The notes under the pieces are model-generated. The model was not told the origin of the DNA. It saw nothing but the letters and a program-made list of their open reading frames with translations, and made no database searches. The position numbers and the translations under genes are program-made. A stretch of DNA of 64,000 nucleotides from NCBI GenBank assembly GCA_938041335.1, contig CALIAF010000023.1, forward strand, positions 21,517-85,516, written 5' to 3'. Each line of letters begins with the position of its first letter. The first letter of the stretch is position 1. The DNA comes from an uncultured Ulvibacter sp. (GTDB lineage Bacteria > Bacteroidota > Bacteroidia > Flavobacteriales > Flavobacteriaceae). Below, one piece after another: positions 54,373 to 62,118 of this stretch.

Positions 54373-55038
54373 TATCATCTCAATCACCTTCTCAACTCCA
54401 GTTCCAGCTTTCTCTGCTATAACTGTCAACCGCGCATTAGAATCTAACGAAGGATTAGGATCTACAAAATATAGCTGAGCATGTTCTGGTGCATATTGCA
54501 TCAATCCAGCGGCGGGATATACTTGCATAGAGGTGCCTACAATAATTACCACGTCGGCTTTTGCTACAATGGGGATTGCCTCATCCATCGCAGGAACCGC
54601 TTCGCCAAACCAAACAATATGCGGTCGCCATTGATAGCCTTTTTCACATAGATCACCTACTAAGATATCTTTTCCCCAATGTTTGATGTCTATGGCATTT
54701 CCGGAGCTACGTATTTTTAAGAGTTCGCCGTGAAGATGGAGTACATTTTTACTTCCTGCGCGTTCGTGAAGATCGTCCACATTTTGGGTGATAATATGGA
54801 CGTTATGTGTTGCTTGTAATTGTGCCAAGGCTAGATGTGCAGCATTGGGTTGTACCTCTAATAATTGTCGCCTTCGCTGATTGTAAAACTCGAGTACCAA
54901 TCCTGGGTTTCTCGCAAAACCTTCGGGAGTGGCGACCTCCATCACGTCATGACCTTCCCAAAGCCCGTTAGAATCTCTAAAGGTTTTAAGTCCGCTTTCT
55001 GCGCTTATGCCTGCTCCTGTAAGTATTGCTATGTTCAT
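54361..55038 (-). CDS. Sir2-family NAD-dependent deacylase without zinc-cysteine module
   Basis: The 225-residue sirtuin has all NAD and catalytic motifs: LTGAGISAESG (residues 5-15), TFRDSNGLW, TQNVDDLHERAG, catalytic HGE, GTSMQVYPAAG and VDPNP. The acyl-pocket pair in EFYNQRRRQL (Tyr..Arg) marks class III enzymes that remove succinyl or malonyl groups. The usual four zinc-binding cysteines between HGE and RPHIVWFGE are missing: only one Cys remains in that stretch. A zinc-free sirtuin is the simplest reading. Tandem heptad arrays flank both ends. Confidence 0.9.
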   Translation of the reverse strand: MNIAILTGAGISAESGLKTFRDSNGLWEGHDVMEVATPEGFARNPGLVLEFYNQRRRQLLEVQPNAAHLALAQLQATHNVHIITQNVDDLHERAGSKNVLHLHGELLKIRSSGNAIDIKHWGKDILVGDLCEKGYQWRPHIVWFGEAVPAMDEAIPIVAKADVVIIVGTSMQVYPAAGLMQYAPEHAQLYFVDPNPSLDSNARLTVIAEKAGTGVEKVIEMIGDF

Positions 55039-55094
55039 GTAGTTTTATGATTTATTGTAACCTTGTTCGTCTCAATAACGATTTTTATTGTTTT

Positions 55095-55122
55095 GCATTA
55101 GGCATTAGGCATTAGGCATTAG
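55095..55122. repeat. (GCATTAG)4 tandem repeat
   Basis: Four perfect 7-bp units lie upstream of the sirtuin gene, between it and the divergent TrmH gene. Like the other arrays it has a strict 7-nt period. Confidence 0.9.
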
Positions 55123-55272
55123 TTGTTAGGAGTAACTAAGCTGTCCCTATTCTATGCTCCATCATCCAACCATTTTTGCAACCATAAAAAGCCTGGTTAA
55201 TAACTAAATTACCTAAGCCTTGTTCAATAGCCCACCGTTTTGTTATTTTTAATAACTAAATTACAACATACA

Positions 55273-55938
55273 TTGGACATAGCACTATTAGAACATTTAA
55301 AAGGCTTTTTAACAGAGAAGCGGATGGCGCGTTTTGAGAAAATCTTAAGCGAACGCACTACGCATTTTACTATAGTCGCAGAAGATGTTTATCAAATACA
55401 CAACACCAGTGCTGTGATGCGATCTTGCGATGCCTTTGGGATTCAAAACTTGCATCTTGTAGAGGAACGCAACGGTAAAAGTATAGATAAAGAGATTGCG
55501 ATGGGTTCGCAAAAATGGGTGACACTGCATCGTTATAATAGTATGGATACGTGTATGGAAACCTTAAGGGCACGAGGCTATCAAATAGTAGCGACCTCAC
55601 CACATGCAGAAGCGAGTGAATTACATGAGTTTGATTATACAAAAAAAAGTGCTTTGTTTTTTGGCACCGAAAAAGATGGCTTAACGGAAGAAGTCTTATC
55701 GCAAGCAGATGCCTTTATAAAAGTACCTATGTATGGCTTTACGGAAAGTTTAAATATTTCAGTTTCGGCGGCAATTATTATGCAGCACTTAGTTACAAAG
55801 ATGAAGTTAAGTGATCTTGATTGGCACCTTTCTGAAGATGAAATACTAGAGCTAGAATTGCAATGGGCAAAGAATACGATTAAAGCACATAAAAAGATTG
55901 TAGATCGCTTTAATGAAGCTAGAGCGCTAAAAGAATAA
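55273..55938 (+). CDS. TrmH/SpoU-family tRNA 2'-O-methyltransferase
   Basis: I choose the TTG at 55273 (LDIALLEHLKGFLTEKR), giving 221 residues, because family members start near that point. A TTG at 55240 in the same frame would add 11 residues. The SPOUT knot motifs are clear: VAEDVYQIHNTSAVMRSCDAFGI (motif 1, Arg in RSC), FFGTEKDGL (motif 2) and PMYGFTESLNISVSAAI (motif 3). It should methylate the ribose of a guanosine (position 18 for TrmH) using AdoMet. Neither start codon is ATG. Confidence 0.9.
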   Translation: MDIALLEHLKGFLTEKRMARFEKILSERTTHFTIVAEDVYQIHNTSAVMRSCDAFGIQNLHLVEERNGKSIDKEIAMGSQKWVTLHRYNSMDTCMETLRARGYQIVATSPHAEASELHEFDYTKKSALFFGTEKDGLTEEVLSQADAFIKVPMYGFTESLNISVSAAIIMQHLVTKMKLSDLDWHLSEDEILELELQWAKNTIKAHKKIVDRFNEARALKE

Positions 55939-55987
55939 AGAACTTGGACTATAGAGGAATGTCAAATGTGAAGATTTACTGAATTTT

Positions 55988-56527
55988 ATGAAACTAATTA
56001 TCCTGTTGTTTTTTATTCCTATTGCAATGTTTTCCCAGCAGTCGCAAAGGTATTTAGAGTTTATGAACAAACATAGGCCTGTGGACTCTTCTAAAGTGAC
56101 GAAAAAGTATAGAAACGGTAATATAAAAGAAACAGGAAAAAAGTATGTTTATGAATATGAAGATTGCATTTATGAAACTTATATCGGGGAAAGGTCTTAT
56201 TTCTATAAATCTGGCGCTCTATTTTATAAAATGACTTATGATAATTTGGGCATCCAAATTTCTTGTATTTATTATGCAAAGGATGGTCAAATACTTGAAG
56301 AAAATGAAACTAGAAGTATTGATTCTGAAGCTTTAACGTTGGATGATTTCTTTGATAATTATAACTTTGATATCACGACCTATGCTAAAATCTATTATTA
56401 CTCCATTAAGCTAGACAAGTATTATTTAAGAAAAGAAGGGCCCTATTTTAATTTCTGCAAGTCTGGAATTTGGAAAAAATACAACCCAGATGGTTCTTTT
56501 AAGAAAGAGAAAAACTATGACCGCTAA
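55988..56527 (+). CDS. Exported MORN/YwqK-like protein
   Basis: The 179-residue protein has a signal peptide ending at AMFSQ and short tyrosine-rich repeats resembling the MORN-variant/YwqK unit (YRNGNIKETGKKYVYE, YFYKSGALFYKMTYD, WKKYNPDGSFKKEKNYD). Such repeats occur in exported or toxin-associated proteins in Bacteroidota, with unknown function here. A heptad array begins directly after the stop. Confidence 0.65.
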   Translation: MKLIILLFFIPIAMFSQQSQRYLEFMNKHRPVDSSKVTKKYRNGNIKETGKKYVYEYEDCIYETYIGERSYFYKSGALFYKMTYDNLGIQISCIYYAKDGQILEENETRSIDSEALTLDDFFDNYNFDITTYAKIYYYSIKLDKYYLRKEGPYFNFCKSGIWKKYNPDGSFKKEKNYDR

Positions 56528-56562
56528 CCACTCACTATTCACCGTTCACCACTCACTAATAA
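56528..56562. repeat. Heptad array H (CYNYTCA)
   Basis: Five in-phase units, CCACTCA, CTATTCA, CCGTTCA, CCACTCA and CTAATAA, fill the space between the MORN-like gene stop (56527) and the rdgB start (56567). Confidence 0.8.
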
Positions 56563-56566
56563 AAAT

Positions 56567-57139
56567 ATGAAACTAGTCTTCGCCACACACAACCTTAACA
56601 AATTTAAAGAAGTCCAAGCCTTGTTACCTTCTAGCATAGAACTGTTGAGCTTAACAGACATTGGTTGTAATGAGGATATCCCGGAGACAGAAGAAACCAT
56701 AGAAGGAAATGCAAAACTTAAAGTAGTACACGTTCGCAAGCAGTACAACTTGAATTGTTTTGGAGATGATACGGGGCTTGAAGTTAGAAGCTTGAATAAT
56801 GAGCCAGGGGTTTATAGCGCGAGATACTCAGGCAAAGATGCAACCGCAAATACTAATATGGATAAATTGCTCGATAACCTGAAAGACAAAGAAGACCGTT
56901 CTGCGCGCTTTAAAACGGCTATAGCGCTAGATATTGATGGTAAGGAGCAGCTTTTTATAGGATTATGTGAAGGTAGTATCACTACCGAGCGAAGTGGGAG
57001 TAAAGGCTTTGGGTATGATCCTATCTTTCTACCTAACGAAGCTACTGTTACCTTTGCTGAAATGTCAATGGGAGAGAAGAGTAGGATAGGGCATCGAGGC
57101 AAAGCGATGCGTAAACTAATTGAATACTTAAATAGGTAA
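56567..57139 (+). CDS. rdgB: Non-canonical purine NTP pyrophosphatase (RdgB/HAM1)
   Basis: The 190-residue enzyme hydrolyses ITP, dITP and XTP to prevent their incorporation into nucleic acids. Visible family motifs are ATHNLNKFKEVQALLP (residues 5-20), CFGDDTGLEVRSLNNEPGVYSARYSG (metal and base pocket), GSKGFGYDPIFLP and EMSMGEKSRIGHRGKAM. Length is normal. The VOC gene begins at the overlapping TAATG. Confidence 0.96.
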   Translation: MKLVFATHNLNKFKEVQALLPSSIELLSLTDIGCNEDIPETEETIEGNAKLKVVHVRKQYNLNCFGDDTGLEVRSLNNEPGVYSARYSGKDATANTNMDKLLDNLKDKEDRSARFKTAIALDIDGKEQLFIGLCEGSITTERSGSKGFGYDPIFLPNEATVTFAEMSMGEKSRIGHRGKAMRKLIEYLNR

Positions 57140-57501
57140 TGGAACATAAAATTAAATCTATTAGAACCTTTATTGGCTGTAAAGACTTTACTGTCTCAAG
57201 GGCCTTTTATAAGGCATTGGGTTTTAAGGAAGTTCTTTTAGGTGATAAGATGTCTTATTTCAGGATTGAAAATTTTGGATTTTATTTACAGGATTATTAT
57301 ACCAAAGACTGGATAGAAAACTTGATGTTGTTTCTAGAAGTAGAGGATGTTTATTCGCATCTAGAAGAATTAAAGAAGCTGCAATTGCAAGAAAAATTTT
57401 CAACTATTAGAATTTCAGAAATAGTAAAAAAAGATTGGGGTGATGAATATTTTTTACACGATCCCTCGGGAGTGCTGTGGCATATAGGGGCGTTTAAATA
57501 G
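57139..57501 (+). CDS. Vicinal-oxygen-chelate (glyoxalase-like) protein
   Basis: The 120-residue single-domain protein has the VOC beta-alpha-beta-beta-beta pattern (IRTFIGCKDFTVSRAFYKALGF, MSYFRIENFGFYLQDY, DPSGVLWHIGAF). The C-terminal DPSGVLWH segment supplies typical VOC residues. Members act as glyoxalases, dioxygenases or antibiotic-binding proteins. It is translationally coupled to rdgB (1-base overlap). The substrate is unknown. Confidence 0.85.
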   Translation: MEHKIKSIRTFIGCKDFTVSRAFYKALGFKEVLLGDKMSYFRIENFGFYLQDYYTKDWIENLMLFLEVEDVYSHLEELKKLQLQEKFSTIRISEIVKKDWGDEYFLHDPSGVLWHIGAFK

Positions 57502-57575
57502 AGGTCATTTAAACCAGTCACATTTCCGAAGAAAATAATAAATTGTTAATAACTATTAATATCCAAGAAAAAGAG

Positions 57576-57583
57576 TACTTTTG
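57576..57583 (+). promoter_or_regulatory. -7 promoter box of the DEAD-box helicase
   Basis: TACTTTTG matches TAnnTTTG, and the start of transcription near 57590 leaves a leader of about 140 nt. No TTG at the normal spacing. Confidence 0.55.
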
Positions 57584-57589
57584 CACCGC

Positions 57590-57731
57590 GTTAGCGAAAA
57601 GCTAATCAAATTAAAAAATCCTCAGGGTGAGGTAGTGCTAAAAGTGAAGTCGTAGGTTATTTGTCGATCGCTTCTCAAAGCACAGCAAATAACAATCCAA
57701 TAGCAATCTATTGGATACAGACTAAAAATAT
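57590..57731 (+). other. Structured 5' leader of the DEAD-box helicase
   Basis: The leader contains four potential hairpins in order: TTAGC-GAAAA-GCTAA (57591-57605), CCTC-AGGGT-GAGG (57620-57632), GTTATTTG (57656-57663) with CAAATAAC (57686-57693), and a perfect CCAATAG-CAAT-CTATTGG (57697-57714) 17 nt before the ATG. Long folded leaders are typical of cold-regulated RNA-helicase mRNAs. Confidence 0.65.
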
Positions 57732-59723
57732 ATGTCAGCATTTAAAGCGTTGGGCCTCAACGATGAATTACTACAGGCCATTACAGATATGGGTTTTGAA
57801 ACCCCATCTGAAGTACAAGAACAAGCAATACCAATCCTTCTAGAAGAAGATACAGACCTCGTTGCCTTAGCGCAAACGGGTACAGGTAAAACAGCAGCAT
57901 TTGGTTTTCCAATGTTGCAAAAAATAGATGTGGCTAGCCGCACTACACAAGGACTTATCCTTTCGCCTACACGTGAATTGTGTATGCAGATTACCAATGA
58001 AATGAAAAATTACGGGAAGCACATGAAAGGGCTTAACGTAGTTGCAATTTATGGTGGTGCGAGTATCTCTGATCAAGCACGCCAGATTAAAAAAGGAGCA
58101 CAAGTGATTGTAGCTACGCCGGGTCGTATGAAAGATATGATTAGCCGTCGTATGATAGATATTTCTAAAATACAGTATTGTGTTTTAGATGAAGCAGATG
58201 AGATGTTAAACATGGGATTCCATGAAGATATCACAGAGATCTTATCACATTCACCACAAGAGAAAAGTACCTGGTTATTTAGTGCCACTATGCCTAGAGA
58301 GGTATCGAGTATCGCTAAAGAGTTTATGTACCAACCGCAAGAGATTACTGTTGGTTCTAAAAACACAGGTACATCAAACGTATCGCACGAATACTATTTA
58401 GTAAACGCACGAGATCGTTACCAAGCCTTAAAACGTCTCGCAGATGCAAATCCAGAAATCTTTTCTGTAGTATTCTGTAGAACGAAACGTGATACACAAA
58501 AAGTAGCAGAGCAATTAATCGCAGATGGATATAATGCTGGAGCGATCCACGGAGATTTAAGTCAGAATCAACGTGATATTGTGATGAAGCAGTTCCGTTC
58601 ACGTCAGATACAAATGATGGTTGCAACAGATGTTGCTGCTCGTGGTATTGATGTAGATAATATTACACACGTAATTAATTACCAATTGCCAGATGAAATA
58701 GAAACCTATACCCACCGTAGTGGTCGTACAGGTCGTGCTGGTAATCAAGGTATTTCTATCGTGATTGTATCTAAAAGCGAAGTGCGCAAGATTAAAAGCA
58801 TCGAGAAAAAGATACAGCAGAAATTTGAGATGAAGGAGATCCCTTCTGGGATGGATATCTGTGAGAAGCAGTTAATGCACCTTGCAACAAATATCAAAGA
58901 CACGGAAATCAATAATGATATTGAAGCATACCTTCCAGCAATTAACGAAGCGCTTGAAGATTTCAGCAAAGAAGAATTAATTAAAAAATTCTTTTCTGTA
59001 GAGTTTACGCGTTTCTACAATTACTATAACAAAGCAAAAGACATTAATGTTCAAGCGGGTAGTGATAGAGATTATAGAGATGATACTGGTAGTGTTCGTT
59101 TCTTCTTAAATGTAGGAGAGAAAGATGACTTTAACTGGATGAGTCTTAAAGACATGTTGAAGGAAGTCCTAAACTTAGGGAAAGACGAAGTATATAAAGT
59201 AGACGTAAAAGATGCATTCTCATTTTTTAATGTAGATGAAAAACATAAAGATCTTGTAACAAGCGTATTTGCAGATTTCGAGATGGAAGGACGCAAAGTA
59301 AATGTAGAAGAATCTTCTGGCGGCGGCGGAGGTCGCAGCGGCGGAGGAAGAGGAAGAAGTGGCGGAGGTCGCAGTGGCGGCGGAGGTCGTGATGGAGGCA
59401 GAGGACGCAGCGGAGGTGGCGGAGGAGGCTACAAAGGAAAACGTGATGGTGGTTACGGCGGCGGCGGAAGAAGCAGCGGCGGTGGCGGAGGCTACAAAGG
59501 GAAGAGAAGCGGTGACGGTGGTTACGGTGGTGGTTCTGGAGGCGGTTCAAGAAGCGATTCTAGAAGAGACTCAGGCAGTAGCTCAGAAGGGTCTTCAAGT
59601 AGAGGAAGATTTGGTGGCGGTTCTGATTCTGGATCTGAAGGGAAGTCTAGATTTAGCGGAAAACGCAGAGGAAAAGCAAAACCAGACGGCGGTGGTACTG
59701 GAGGCCGTAGAAGAAGAGATTAG
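57732..59723 (+). CDS. DEAD-box ATP-dependent RNA helicase with DbpA-like domain and RGG tail
   Basis: The 663-residue protein has the full helicase core: Q motif ahead of AQTGTGKTAA (Walker A, about residue 50), PTRELCMQI, VLDEADEMLNMG (DEAD, about residue 155), SAT, and HRSGRTGRAG in the second RecA domain. A DbpA/CsdA RNA-binding-like domain follows at about residues 460-530 (WMSLKDMLKEVLNLGKDEV). The last ~120 residues are Gly/Arg/Ser-rich with many RGG-type repeats. Family members remodel rRNA during ribosome assembly, especially in the cold, which fits the folded leader upstream. Confidence 0.94.
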   Translation: MSAFKALGLNDELLQAITDMGFETPSEVQEQAIPILLEEDTDLVALAQTGTGKTAAFGFPMLQKIDVASRTTQGLILSPTRELCMQITNEMKNYGKHMKGLNVVAIYGGASISDQARQIKKGAQVIVATPGRMKDMISRRMIDISKIQYCVLDEADEMLNMGFHEDITEILSHSPQEKSTWLFSATMPREVSSIAKEFMYQPQEITVGSKNTGTSNVSHEYYLVNARDRYQALKRLADANPEIFSVVFCRTKRDTQKVAEQLIADGYNAGAIHGDLSQNQRDIVMKQFRSRQIQMMVATDVAARGIDVDNITHVINYQLPDEIETYTHRSGRTGRAGNQGISIVIVSKSEVRKIKSIEKKIQQKFEMKEIPSGMDICEKQLMHLATNIKDTEINNDIEAYLPAINEALEDFSKEELIKKFFSVEFTRFYNYYNKAKDINVQAGSDRDYRDDTGSVRFFLNVGEKDDFNWMSLKDMLKEVLNLGKDEVYKVDVKDAFSFFNVDEKHKDLVTSVFADFEMEGRKVNVEESSGGGGGRSGGGRGRSGGGRSGGGGRDGGRGRSGGGGGGYKGKRDGGYGGGGRSSGGGGGYKGKRSGDGGYGGGSGGGSRSDSRRDSGSSSEGSSSRGRFGGGSDSGSEGKSRFSGKRRGKAKPDGGGTGGRRRRD

Positions 59724-59766
59724 GTAATGCTATTTCTTCGGAAATAGGATGTCAATTATAAATAAG

Positions 59767-59797
59767 AAATCCGTGTCAAGACTTTGGCACGGATTTT
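59767..59797 (+). terminator. Intrinsic terminator of the helicase
   Basis: AAATCCGTGTCAA pairs with TTGGCACGGATTT around loop GACT and is followed by T residues. One G-T pair is included. Confidence 0.85.
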
Positions 59798-59810
59798 ATT
59801 ATTATATATT

Positions 59811-59986
59811 GATGTCGGTCTGAGCATTGAACTAATTTTTGAAGCTACAACTGTTGTCAGTCTGAGCGCAGTCGAAGACAATGAGCTAAGCTATTTTACG
59901 ATATCACTAGTCTAATAATTTACATCGGCCAAAATTTGAACACTTAGGTTTCTATATGCATTTCGACTGCGCTCAATGTGACATTG
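59811..59986. repeat. CTTCGAC-family repeats, GCGCAGTCGAAG variant
   Basis: Partial copy GATGTCGGTCTGAGCATTGA (59811-59830), then TTGTCAGTCTGAGCGCAGTC (59854-59873, continuing GAAGAC), then the inverted copy GCATTTCGACTGCGCTCAAT (59958-59977, continuing GTGACATTG). These carry 'TGCGC' where copies elsewhere have 'AAGC' or 'AGGC'. The 368-bp gap (59724-60091) otherwise holds only the terminator and a promoter box. Confidence 0.75.
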
Positions 59987-60074
59987 TTTAAATCAATTTC
60001 TTCGGAAATGTTAAGTAATTGATAAATTGTATACCCACATCGAAATATAACAACGAATTTGTCGTCTATATACA

Positions 60075-60082
60075 TATATTTG
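60075..60082 (+). promoter_or_regulatory. -7 promoter box for CarboxypepD_reg-like gene
   Basis: TATATTTG matches TAnnTTTG, 9 nt before the ATG, so the leader should be very short. A TTG at 60059-60061 is only 13 nt upstream. Confidence 0.5.
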
Positions 60083-60091
60083 TAACTGTTT

Positions 60092-60859
60092 ATGAAAAAT
60101 TATATTCTTCTATTTTGCTTGTTTTTAGTTACGTCCTTGGCATTTGCCCAAGATGACCTGACTATTGAAGGAACAGTGTTAAATGATAACGATGACAAAC
60201 CTCTTGAGAATGTAAACATTGTAAACCTGAACCGGGTTAAAGGAACTACCTCAAACCAAGACGGTTTTTTTGAATTAAAGGCCCAAGTAAACGACACACT
60301 ATATTTTAGTTATTTAGGTTTTAAGTCTATACGGGTTCGTGTTACCAATGACTGGTTAAAGTTTGGTGACATTAAAGTAAAGATGACCGAGCTCGGTATT
60401 GCGCTAGAAGAAGTTGTGGTGCGTCCTGTGCAGCTTACAGGATATGTAGAAGTAGATGCAAAAATTATTCCGGTGTATGATGATTATCGGTACCGTATTT
60501 CTGGCTTAGGTTCTGGATATGAAGGAGGACAACAGCAGCCAGGAGCCATATCTAAGGTGTTAGGGGCTATTTTTAACCCAGCAGATTTCTTGTATAATGT
60601 TTTTGGCAAGCGCCCCAAACAGATGCGCAAGCTTCGCCAGATGAAAGAAGATGATAATATTAGAAATTTACTACAGTCTAAATTCGACCGAGAGACTTTA
60701 ATGGCGGTGCTCCAACTAGAACGCGCAGATGTAAATGAGATACTAAACAACTGCAGTTACAGCGAGGCCTTTATTATGACTGCAAATGACCTACAGATAC
60801 TAGACGCTATAAGCGAGTGTTATGAGGAGTATAAGATATTGAATCGAGATAGAGGATAG
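60092..60859 (+). CDS. CarboxypepD_reg-like exported protein
   Basis: The 255-residue protein has a signal peptide ending at LAFAQ and a carboxypeptidase-regulatory-like beta-sandwich (IEGTVLNDNDDKPLENVNIVNLNRVKGTTSNQDGFF, residues ~24-62) followed by LGIALEEVVVRPVQL. The C-terminal ~120 residues form a mixed alpha/beta region unlike TonB-dependent receptors. Proteins of this type are common at Bacteroidota cell surfaces. The function is unknown. Confidence 0.75.
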   Translation: MKNYILLFCLFLVTSLAFAQDDLTIEGTVLNDNDDKPLENVNIVNLNRVKGTTSNQDGFFELKAQVNDTLYFSYLGFKSIRVRVTNDWLKFGDIKVKMTELGIALEEVVVRPVQLTGYVEVDAKIIPVYDDYRYRISGLGSGYEGGQQQPGAISKVLGAIFNPADFLYNVFGKRPKQMRKLRQMKEDDNIRNLLQSKFDRETLMAVLQLERADVNEILNNCSYSEAFIMTANDLQILDAISECYEEYKILNRDRG

Positions 60860-60923
60860 CTTCTTAAAATTTGGTCGTATACTATTTTCTGAAATTTTAA
60901 GATTGACATTTTTCAAGTAGTAG

Positions 60924-61208
60924 TATGAAACAATATTTAGAGCTCCAAAAAACAGCATATTGAAGGAGTTATCGTTTGGTGGAGGAGCCGTTAATGAAGC
61001 GGTGATGCATATTAGCAATGCCCATGTACCTTTTGGTGGCCTGGGCACTAGCGGAATAGGGTCGTATCATGGCAAAGCTGGTTTTAATTGCTTTACGCAC
61101 TACAAAAGTATTATGGACAAGCCTACTTGGTTAGAGCTGCCTATTAAATATGCGCCTTATTCTAAAACCAAACTCGCATGGTTGCGACGTTTACTTAAGC
61201 GGCAATAA
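60924..61208 (+). pseudogene. Aldehyde dehydrogenase remnant (C-terminal ~90 residues)
   Basis: The frame encodes ELSFGGGAVNEAVMHISNAHVPFGGLGTSGIGSYHGKAGF..FTHYKSIM, the conserved C-terminal end of NAD-linked aldehyde dehydrogenases of the coniferyl/fatty-aldehyde type. The ~370 residues before it, including the catalytic Cys and Glu, are missing, and the frame is blocked by TAG at 60921-60923. It is a deletion remnant. Its stop overlaps the start of the next gene. Confidence 0.85.
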
Positions 61209-61525
61209 TGGAGCAAACAATTATTCATTACGGATTGCATTTATCGCTGCCCTTGTTGGTTGCTATTCTTTTTTATAGATCACAATGGAAAAAAGCATTC
61301 TTCATTATGATAACCATGATGGTAGTAGATGTAGATCACCTATTTGCAGATCCTATTTTTGATCCTGACCGTTGCAGCGTTGGTTTTCACTTTTTACATA
61401 ATTATTGGGCAATAGGAGTTTATCTAATTTGCGCCTTTATAAAACCCTTTCGTCTTTTTGCTTTGGGATTATTGTTGCATATGGTTGCAGATGGTGTGGA
61501 TTGCTGGATGATGGGTACTTGGTAA
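61208..61525 (+). CDS. DUF6122-like membrane protein
   Basis: The 105-residue protein has four transmembrane segments and conserved acidic-His residues (MVVDVDHLFADPIFDPDRCSVGFHFLHN..LLLHMVADGVDCW), the pattern I associate with the DUF6122 family of Bacteroidota. The Asp/His clusters suggest a membrane metal-site hydrolase, which is speculative. Its ATG overlaps the aldehyde-dehydrogenase remnant's stop. Confidence 0.75.
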   Translation: MEQTIIHYGLHLSLPLLVAILFYRSQWKKAFFIMITMMVVDVDHLFADPIFDPDRCSVGFHFLHNYWAIGVYLICAFIKPFRLFALGLLLHMVADGVDCWMMGTW

Positions 61526-61529
61526 GTTG

Positions 61530-61733
61530 CTACCTGTGATGATACGGCTCATTTTTCAAAATAGTAAACCCACGATAGATTTGCTCTACAACAAATAACC
61601 GAACCATTTGATGACTAAAAGTCATGGATGATAATGATACTTTTCCGTTTGCTCTTGCATAGATTTCTTCGCTAAAACCATAAGGGCCTCCAATTACGAA
61701 GATTAGCTTTTTAAGGTCAATTTCCCGTAAGTA
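61530..61733 (-). pseudogene. rlmH: rlmH remnant (C-terminal ~67 residues)
   Basis: On the minus strand the sequence reads KKLIFVIGGPYGFSEEIYAR, then MTFSHQMVRLFVVEQIYRGF and ILKNEPYHH, which is the C-terminal half of RlmH, the ribosome methyltransferase that modifies pseudouridine 1915 of 23S rRNA. The AdoMet-knot motif GGPYGF is retained. The frame is cut by a TAA at 61736-61734, and the N-terminal ~90 residues are absent; the sequence beyond is AT-rich and non-coding. An intact copy must be elsewhere or the function is lost. Confidence 0.85.
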
Positions 61734-62118
61734 TTACTTTATTCGTTTGATTATAAATTAATTAAGTCAATTGAATATTAATGTAGGAAATTCTTACCTT
61801 AATAAAAATTTACGTAATAAACAAGTTTTTTATCGAATATATATTGATTTCATCGAAAACATTAAAATTGGATTGTTATTATTTATATGTTTGTAGTCTC
61901 CTCAATTTATTTATAAATCATAAGTAAGCTATTTTTATACCTTTCTTAAATTTAAAGAATAAAAAATATCCAAGTCCCCATTAATTATCCTAAGGAGAAT
62001 TAAACTAGATAAAGTCAATTATTAACAGTCCGATAGAATTGTATTTTTGATACCTTTTTAGTCTTTTCAAAGCTTAAGTTATGATTTAATTAATTTAATT
62101 AATTAAATAATACAGGTT
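61734..62118. other. AT-rich junction and upstream region of the giant adhesin
   Basis: This 385-nt stretch holds no gene I can support. It is visibly more AT-rich than its flanks and begins where rlmH breaks off. It carries a -7 box TATTTTTG at 62042-62049. Near the adhesin start an inverted repeat ATTTAATTAA (62084-62093) / TTAATTAAAT (62099-62108) lies in the leader. Confidence 0.65.
62042..62049 (+). promoter_or_regulatory. -7 promoter box of the giant adhesin
   Basis: TATTTTTG matches TAnnTTTG; the leader to the ATG at 62119 would be about 60 nt and includes the AT-rich inverted repeat. Confidence 0.45.

Noticed and set aside
8329..56562. Heptad arrays as CRISPR arrays
   Set aside because: Units are only 7 nt with no spacers, and no cas gene is present.
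59227..59727. Long ORFs opposite and beside the helicase tail
   Set aside because: They arise from the GGN-rich repeat sequence of the RGG tail and have low-complexity His/Arg or Ala/Glu composition.
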